64,000 bases of DNA from Paenibacillus sp. FSL H8-0048 (GTDB lineage: Bacteria > Bacillota > Bacilli > Paenibacillales > Paenibacillaceae), in assembly GCF_038002825.1 (NCBI RefSeq), contig NZ_JBBODF010000001.1, positions 6,696,001 through 6,760,000 of the forward strand, in the 5' to 3' direction. Positions 58,205 to 64,000 of this stretch are shown here, piece by piece. Positions within the stretch are counted from its first letter, which is position 1, and each line of letters starts with the position of its first letter. The position numbers were made by a program, and so were the translations under genes. The notes under the pieces are model-generated. The model ran no database searches. It was given only the letters and a program-made list of their open reading frames with translations, and was not told the DNA's origin.

Positions 58205-59425
58205 GTGTACGTGACGGAGATCTATTCGTCGCTTCTTCTGGGAAGCGGCAACGTGCTGGTTCTTACGGGCATACGGACGGATGTGGAGCAGCAGATTGCG
58301 AACGCAGAATTACGGTTGGCTCTTCCTGTGCTGCTGGATATCCTAAGTCCGGGGGACTATCGGCTGCATCTGGACTATGAGTTGCGTAGAGGTAATGCGC
58401 CTGTTGCAGCGGGTGTTGTAACGGTTGAGTCGCAGACCACCGCTGCAGGTTTGATCCAGGCTGAAGCAATCATAAGATTCAGCGATCAGTTGCCTGCGGG
58501 AGTGCATCGATATGAACTTAGGTTGAAAGGGCTGCCTGATCAGAATATCGCTTCAGATATCCGGGTTGGCTCGCCGCTGCTGCAGACCGGCCCGGGTCCG
58601 GTCATCTTAGCGGGTCCAATTGGTCCTAAGGGTCCAACAGGCAATACAGGAATGACTGGTCCAACGGGCTACCAAGGACCTGAGGGGTTTCCGGGAGATC
58701 CTGGTCCTTCACTCCCCGGAGCGGCCGGAGCGACAGGTCCTACCGGGGCAATGGGAGCAACTGCATATAATGGAGGATCTCCCGGACCGAGAGGGGCTAC
58801 GGGAGTCACCGGAGGAAGTATTATTGGCCCCACCGGCAGAACTGGAATCGGAGCTGTTGGAGCGACAGGAGTGGGAGCAGCAGGAAATACAGGATTTACT
58901 GGCTGGACTGGAGCGACAGGTGCCCCCGGTCCGGCCGGATCAGGGAATGAGACAGGAGCCACGGGGCCTGCGGGAGCCAAGGGACCAACAGGAGCGGCAG
59001 CGGACGGTTCCTATATTCCAACCCTGATCTATAAAATTAACTCAGTATTTTTATCTCTGCCTCAATTTAATATGCCTGTTAGAGTTGTATCACTTCCGGT
59101 GAGTTCCACGGATATTGGACGCTGCCAAATTGCCGGCAGTGTGGAGCTCCGCTGGTCAGGCCCACATACTCAACTGTCTCCCAATCAGGGTCTGAAGATT
59201 GGATTATTTCTCAACGATAGTGACGGGAATACCTACTATCAGTATGGGAATTACAGTGGAATACAAGGAGTCCAAATGATACAAAATATACCATTTATAG
59301 CTATGTATAGTGGACCTCCAACGACGATGTATCTTGATCTAGTGACTACAGCCGATGTAAATGATCAGTGGAGTGTAACAGTCATTGGTACCTTAACTGC
59401 AACCGTTATTCCAGATAATGTATGA
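58205..59425 (+). CDS. Collagen-like protein with N-terminal beta domain
   Basis: The GTG at 58205 (AAGGAG ends 4 nt before it) gives 406 residues; a GTG at 58211, 10 nt after the SD, is an equal candidate. It is a paralog of the 56916 gene: an N-domain (VTEIYSSLLLGSGNVLVLTG to LKGLPDQNIASDI), a Gly-X-Y stalk with breaks (~140-280) and a beta-rich cap (TLIYKINSVFLSLPQF onward). It lacks the NITPTISL module, so it may attach by a different route. Confidence 0.85.
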   Translation: MYVTEIYSSLLLGSGNVLVLTGIRTDVEQQIANAELRLALPVLLDILSPGDYRLHLDYELRRGNAPVAAGVVTVESQTTAAGLIQAEAIIRFSDQLPAGVHRYELRLKGLPDQNIASDIRVGSPLLQTGPGPVILAGPIGPKGPTGNTGMTGPTGYQGPEGFPGDPGPSLPGAAGATGPTGAMGATAYNGGSPGPRGATGVTGGSIIGPTGRTGIGAVGATGVGAAGNTGFTGWTGATGAPGPAGSGNETGATGPAGAKGPTGAAADGSYIPTLIYKINSVFLSLPQFNMPVRVVSLPVSSTDIGRCQIAGSVELRWSGPHTQLSPNQGLKIGLFLNDSDGNTYYQYGNYSGIQGVQMIQNIPFIAMYSGPPTTMYLDLVTTADVNDQWSVTVIGTLTATVIPDNV

Positions 59426-59455
59426 TTTTGCACCTTTTAAAGGAGTGGTGGAGTT

Positions 59456-61782
59456 ATGTCTAATCTTACGTCTCTTCCTTTAGGAATGCCGGGGATAGCT
59501 ACTCATCTGGCAGAGACACTTGAAATCGCAGCAGCGCAGCCTCAGACACAGGTAACTTTCCATATCCCGCTTGTCTTCTATAACCTCACGACCGGCCCGT
59601 CAGAGCTAAGGATTGAGCTGGAGACCCGCCTCTCCGGCAGTCCCGTTCAGACTCAGCTAGTCACGTTGTCCCATAACGGTACAGAGGAAGCAGCCAGAAC
59701 GCTGCAGGTTACAGTCAATCATCCGGGAGATTCGGGAACGTATGCTTACATCATCCAGGCCCGAGTGATTAGTTATAGTAACATTAAGGCGAATCCCCTA
59801 ATAGGAAGGGCTGTTGCCGGAATTGCCTCGATAACCGCAATTAGAGCGGATACAGGAATAACCGGCCCGACTGGTCCGACCGGTCCTACAGGGTTAACGG
59901 GCTACAGAGGCTTTGATGGGGATGGGGGACTCCATGGGCCAACGGGGGCGACAGGGTACGGGATGACCGGTCCAACTGGTGATCCCGGAGCAACAGGAAT
60001 GGATGCTACCGGGGGAACCGGGGGGCTGCCGGCCCTGCCGGTCCGACCGGCCTGACGGGGCCGACGGGTGCAGGGGCGACCGGTGTCACTGGCCCGGCTA
60101 CAACAGGAGCAACAGGCGGAGGCCGCAAAGGATTAACTGGCCCGCGGGGAACTACAGGATTACCGGGAGAACGGGGAGTGACCGGTACGGGTGAAAAAGG
60201 TCCTACCGGCCCTGCCGGATTCACTGGAGCACGAGGAATTACAGGAGCAACGGTTCCACCTGTCCAGTATCAGTATTCAGTAGACCCCATTGGTCTGACC
60301 TATGACTTTCAGTCGGTTCTCACCTTACCTCAAGTTACCATTAACGAGGGAGCGAATGTGTTATTGCAAGGGCATATTCAGGTAACTTTCCTGCCGTATT
60401 TAACCGCCATAAGGGTTCCTATTGTGGTCAATGTTCTCTTCAATGATCTGATAATTCAAAGCTACTCCTTCTATTCCATTCAACAGAGCTCGGATAGCTT
60501 CCCCTTCGGAGAGCGGGCCAGTGAGGACTGCCCGTTCAGTCTGACGCATTATGGAGCAGGCGGGACCGGATCATACTCCTTGCAAGTGAAGTTAGATCAG
60601 CCTGTGCAGGATGGTTTAGATTTAAGAGTGGAGAACAGTTATTTATACGCGGAACAGGTTGAGCAGGAAGGTGCTTTTGCGGGTGTATCTATAGCTTATT
60701 ATCTTGCGGCCGGCGGGGTTCAAATTTTCGATGCAGGGATGAATTCAATCAGCACCGTCTCGATGTACGATAACACCGTTAGACCATCCAATTCCATCTA
60801 CGCCGCATCGGTTGACGGGAATTATATCTACTATGCTGTATCCGATATGTTGTATCGCTTCAACATACAGGAGGAGACAGTAGACAGGTCAATCACTTTG
60901 GAGAACGGAATGAAAGCTTCTGATCTGCTGCTGCTTCCGAACCAGAGATATCTCTTCATCTCAGACGAGGCCAGCGCTAAAACTCTAATATATGATATTA
61001 ATAATGAAAATTTTTATAAAACTCTTAATTATCAAACCAATGTTCTATTCTCCGCAGCTTCTCCTGACAACAAGTATGTCTTCTTTTATATATACTCTAC
61101 CCCTTTTTCGGGTAATTACACGCTGCCAGTCTATTTTTATAATATTGAATCGGATGTATACATTGGGCCTCTTATGCAAGTACCGGATCCTTCATCACAA
61201 AATGTATCCTTTTCGAATCCTCTGGGAGTGACCCCTGATAATGAACAGGTGTGGCTTACTGCTAATGAACCTTCCTATTATTACAATTATCTCGAGTTAA
61301 GTAATATAAATTTTCTTGGTTATGGGATCACAGGGGACTCTGCTCAAACCTCAGGCTTGGTTCATTTGAAGAATGGCGATTCTTACGTAATGGGGCGCGG
61401 ATTATCAGAGAACAATGTGACCGGAATAACCCGGTTTCGTAAAAACACCAAACTAGAGACTTACCCTGGTACGGATGATCAGTTCGCAATAGTTCTTTCG
61501 CCTGATGAGCGGTGGATCTGCATCCAGGGAACCCAGGAACTGGTCCTCTTCTCGACCAGTGAGTTCACAACACGCAGGATCCCGTTGACAGACTACACCT
61601 TCCAAGGAGGCATTAATTTCACCCGGGACAGCCGATATGTTGTAGTTATAGGGACCCAAAAAATTTATTCAATAGATGTGGTTTATCTGTACGTTCAATC
61701 CGTAGAGCTTTCAACTGACCCTTCGAATCAGCCGCTGCCGTATACCCTTTCCAGCGGTGTCTATAAGGCGCAAAGCAAGTAA
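59456..61782 (+). pseudogene. Collagen stalk plus beta-propeller protein, out of frame at a poly-G tract
   Basis: The gene starts at ATG 59456 with SD GGAGTGGTGG. The first frame encodes the N-domain and the start of a Gly-X-Y stalk and stops at 60055. After a one-base shift at the G6 tract 60020-60025 the frame stays open to 61782. Restored, it would encode ~775 residues: N-domain (~1-130), collagen stalk (~135-265), a beta domain (~270-400) and a propeller-like tail with YVFFYIY, IYYAVSDMLYRF and LSPDERWICIQG motifs. The tandem copy at 61878 has seven G at the same place and is in frame. Either this copy is switched off by slippage or it is decaying. Confidence 0.85.
60020..60025 (+). repeat. 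G6 homopolymer, possible phase-variation tract
   Basis: Six G lie in a Gly codon run of the collagen stalk. The near-identical paralog has seven G at 62442-62448 and reads through. One-base slippage here would switch the full-length product on or off. Confidence 0.6.
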
Positions 61783-61877
61783 AAAGGGGCTAGTGCCTGC
61801 AAAAGCATCTTAAAACAACTCCTTTAACCGGCAGGTTTAGGGAGTTGTTCTGTGCCGATGAAAGGAGTGGCGAAGAT

Positions 61878-64000
61878 ATGTCGAATCTTACGTCTCTTCC
61901 ACTGGGAACGCCGGGACCGGCAATCCATCTGGCAGAGACACTTCAAATTACAGCATCTCAGCCTCAGACACAGATAACTTTTCATATCCCGCTTGTCTTC
62001 TATAACCTCACGACCGGCCCGTCAGAGCTAAGGATTGAGCTGGAGACCCGCCTCGCCGGCAGTCCCGTTCAGACTCAGCTGGTCACGTTGTCCCATAACG
62101 GTACAGAGGAAGCAGCCAGAACGCTGCAGGTTACAGTCAATCATCCGGGAGATTCGGGAACGTATGCTTACATCATCCAGGCCCGAGTGATTAGTTATAG
62201 TAACATTAAGGCGAATCCCCTAATAGGAAGGGCTGTTGCCGGAATTGCCTCGATAACCGCAATTAGAGCGGATACAGGAATAACCGGCCCGACTGGTCCG
62301 ACCGGTCCTACAGGGTTAACGGGCTACAGAGGCTTTGATGGGGATGGGGGACTCCATGGGCCAACGGGGGCGACAGGGTACGGGATGACCGGTCCAACTG
62401 GTGATCCCGGAGCAACAGGAATGGATGCTACCGGGGGAACCGGGGGGGCTGCCGGCCCCGCCGGTCCGGCCGGCCTGACGGGACCGACGGGTGCAGGGGC
62501 AACCGGTGCCACTGGCCTGGCTATAAGAGGAACAACAGGCGGAGGCCGCAAGGGGGGAACAGGCCCCCGTGGAACCACAGGATTCCCAGGTGACCAGGGA
62601 GTAACAGGTACGGGGGAGAAAGGTCCCATGGGGCCGGCCGGATTCACTGGTCCGGCGGGAATTACGGGCGTAGAGCTGCCTAATGCCCAGTATCTATATA
62701 TAGAAGATCCAATCGGCCTGACCTATGACTTCCAGACCGTGCTTGCTTTACCCCAATTGGCCATTAAGAATGTAGGGAATGTGTTACTAAAAGGGAGTTT
62801 CCAGGTGAGCTTTCAACCTTATTTGATCCCCACACGGGTTGCGGTCACTGTCAGTGTACTCTTCAATACTACTGTCATCCAACAATTCTCTTTCTATTCC
62901 ATTCAGCAGAGCTCAGACAGCTTCCCGGGCGGTGAGCGGGCTAGCGTGGACTGCCCATTCAGTCTGACCCATTATAATGCATCAGGAACGGGGAAGTATT
63001 CCATGCAAGTGAAGATCGATCAGCCTGTGCCGGATGACTTCGATCCTAGGGCGGAGAATAGTTATTTATATGCGGAACAGGAAGGCACGAGCAGTGTCGT
63101 GTACTTTATTGCTGCGGGAGCCATTCAAATTTTCGATGCCATATCTGGCGTAAGAAAATCAGTCCCTCTAAACGGCGATATCACCGGCTCTCCTTCCGTT
63201 GCCAGTGCTGCTACACTAGATGGTCATTATATTTACTATGGAGTACAGAATAAGCTGTATCGTTTCGACACTTTTTTAGAGCAGGTTGATCAGGTGAATT
63301 TAAATGGTATAAATATTCCCTCTTCTTTAAAAATCTTTAATTTGCTGTTGATGCCTGACCAGAGGCATATCTATATTTTTGCAGGAACTAATTATCTCTA
63401 TGATCTTGTAGATAATAGTGCGGTCACTCTTGGGTTGATGGTTGGTGGTGGTGTCACTTTCTCCACCGCCTCTCCAGACGGCCGTTTAGCCTTCTTTATT
63501 ACAGATGAGAATAGGGTGTATGCCCATGACCGCTCGTTGAATAAATACTGGCTTAATATGTTCGGTGATTTTGTAAATAATGATATAATATTTCATTCTA
63601 ATCCATTAACAGTTTCACTCGACGGTAAGGAGATCAAATTTGCATCGGGTGTATTCGGATCCTATTATGTGTACTGCGAAATTGATAACTTGCTGGTGTT
63701 TCCTGTTATTTCTAAGCCCAGCCAGTATGCCACCTCCGGCATGGCTCAGCTCGATACCGGTGATACCTTTATAATGGGAGCAGCAGATTACAATTATACA
63801 GGAATCTTTTTGGAGACTGGGGATGACATTGGTTATCTACCGGGAGCAATCGGTCAATTCGCTATGATTTTATCTTCCGATCAGCAGTGGTTGGGTATTC
63901 AGGGGACTGAAGCGGTAAAGCTGATTCCGATTCCTGATATCACCAATGCCAAGGTCGTTTTAATGCCCGATAATAACTATGGTGGATTAAGTTTTACAAG
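61878..64000 (+). CDS. Collagen stalk plus beta-propeller protein, 3' end outside window
   Basis: The ATG at 61878 follows AAAGGAGTGG and the frame is open for 707 codons to the window edge. It has the same plan as its upstream tandem copy: N-domain (SNLTSLPLGTPGPAIHLAE onward), Gly-X-Y stalk (~135-265, in frame through G7 at 62442-62448), a beta domain with SVVYFIAAGAIQIFDA, and a propeller-like tail (HYIYYGVQNKLYRF, MPDQRHIYIF, LSSDQQWLGIQG). The first ~470 bp after the start region are almost identical to the upstream copy. Propeller tails on collagen stalks could bind ligands or form large caps; the function is unknown. Confidence 0.85.
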   Translation, partial: MSNLTSLPLGTPGPAIHLAETLQITASQPQTQITFHIPLVFYNLTTGPSELRIELETRLAGSPVQTQLVTLSHNGTEEAARTLQVTVNHPGDSGTYAYIIQARVISYSNIKANPLIGRAVAGIASITAIRADTGITGPTGPTGPTGLTGYRGFDGDGGLHGPTGATGYGMTGPTGDPGATGMDATGGTGGAAGPAGPAGLTGPTGAGATGATGLAIRGTTGGGRKGGTGPRGTTGFPGDQGVTGTGEKGPMGPAGFTGPAGITGVELPNAQYLYIEDPIGLTYDFQTVLALPQLAIKNVGNVLLKGSFQVSFQPYLIPTRVAVTVSVLFNTTVIQQFSFYSIQQSSDSFPGGERASVDCPFSLTHYNASGTGKYSMQVKIDQPVPDDFDPRAENSYLYAEQEGTSSVVYFIAAGAIQIFDAISGVRKSVPLNGDITGSPSVASAATLDGHYIYYGVQNKLYRFDTFLEQVDQVNLNGINIPSSLKIFNLLLMPDQRHIYIFAGTNYLYDLVDNSAVTLGLMVGGGVTFSTASPDGRLAFFITDENRVYAHDRSLNKYWLNMFGDFVNNDIIFHSNPLTVSLDGKEIKFASGVFGSYYVYCEIDNLLVFPVISKPSQYATSGMAQLDTGDTFIMGAADYNYTGIFLETGDDIGYLPGAIGQFAMILSSDQQWLGIQGTEAVKLIPIPDITNAKVVLMPDNNYGGLSFT

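Overview
The window looks like a chromosomal segment of a Paenibacillus-type, low-to-mid-GC, endospore-forming Firmicute. The basis is strong AGGAGG-type ribosome-binding sites, frequent TTG and GTG starts, LytTR and BTAD regulators, an HflK/HflC pair, BclA-like collagen proteins and an IS256-family element. No rRNA, tRNA, CRISPR array or phage module was seen.

Positions 1-26 kb are mostly housekeeping and regulatory genes. They hold the tail of an unknown gene; a frameshifted ankyrin-repeat gene; a leucine-rich-repeat protein; an aldo/keto reductase divergent from an AdhR-like MerR regulator, with a textbook 19-bp-spacer MerR promoter between them; a polar amino-acid ABC transporter operon with a CapA-family gene embedded in it; an XRE-TPR (RRNPP-type) regulator with a possible overlapping peptide ORF; hflKC; a dedA-uppP operon behind an S-box-like leader with terminator and antiterminator; a serine beta-lactamase-like protein; an AgrC/AgrA-like pair; a cupin; a secreted protein; and a two-kinase hybrid sensor with a BTAD response regulator.

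Positions 26.6-44 kb are a glycan locus. It has three genes for CDP-4-keto-3,6-dideoxyhexose precursors (ddhC, ddhA, ddhB order), a mannose-1-phosphate guanylyltransferase, at least six GT2-type glycosyltransferases, several with TPR or degenerate second GT domains, three left-handed beta-helix acyltransferases (two fused to glycosyltransferases), and a small glycosyltransferase resembling the N-terminal domain of animal procollagen galactosyltransferases.

Positions 43.6-64 kb encode a family of at least eight collagen-like surface proteins with Gly-Thr-Thr-rich Gly-X-Y stalks capped by beta-rich domains. One is a 2484-residue protein with exactly 237 copies of a nonapeptide. Two tandem genes carry a collagen stalk plus a predicted beta-propeller, and the first is switched out of frame by a G6 versus G7 tract. 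The glycan locus and the collagen genes read as one surface (probably spore surface) collagen glycosylation system; that functional link is inference from gene neighbourhood and from known BclA biology.

Between genes there is a family of intergenic repeat arrays with a 51-52 bp period. They share a short frame sequence, while each array has its own imperfect palindromic core. They occur at five places, and an IS256 element has jumped into one of them, leaving an 8-bp duplication. I do not recognise this family.
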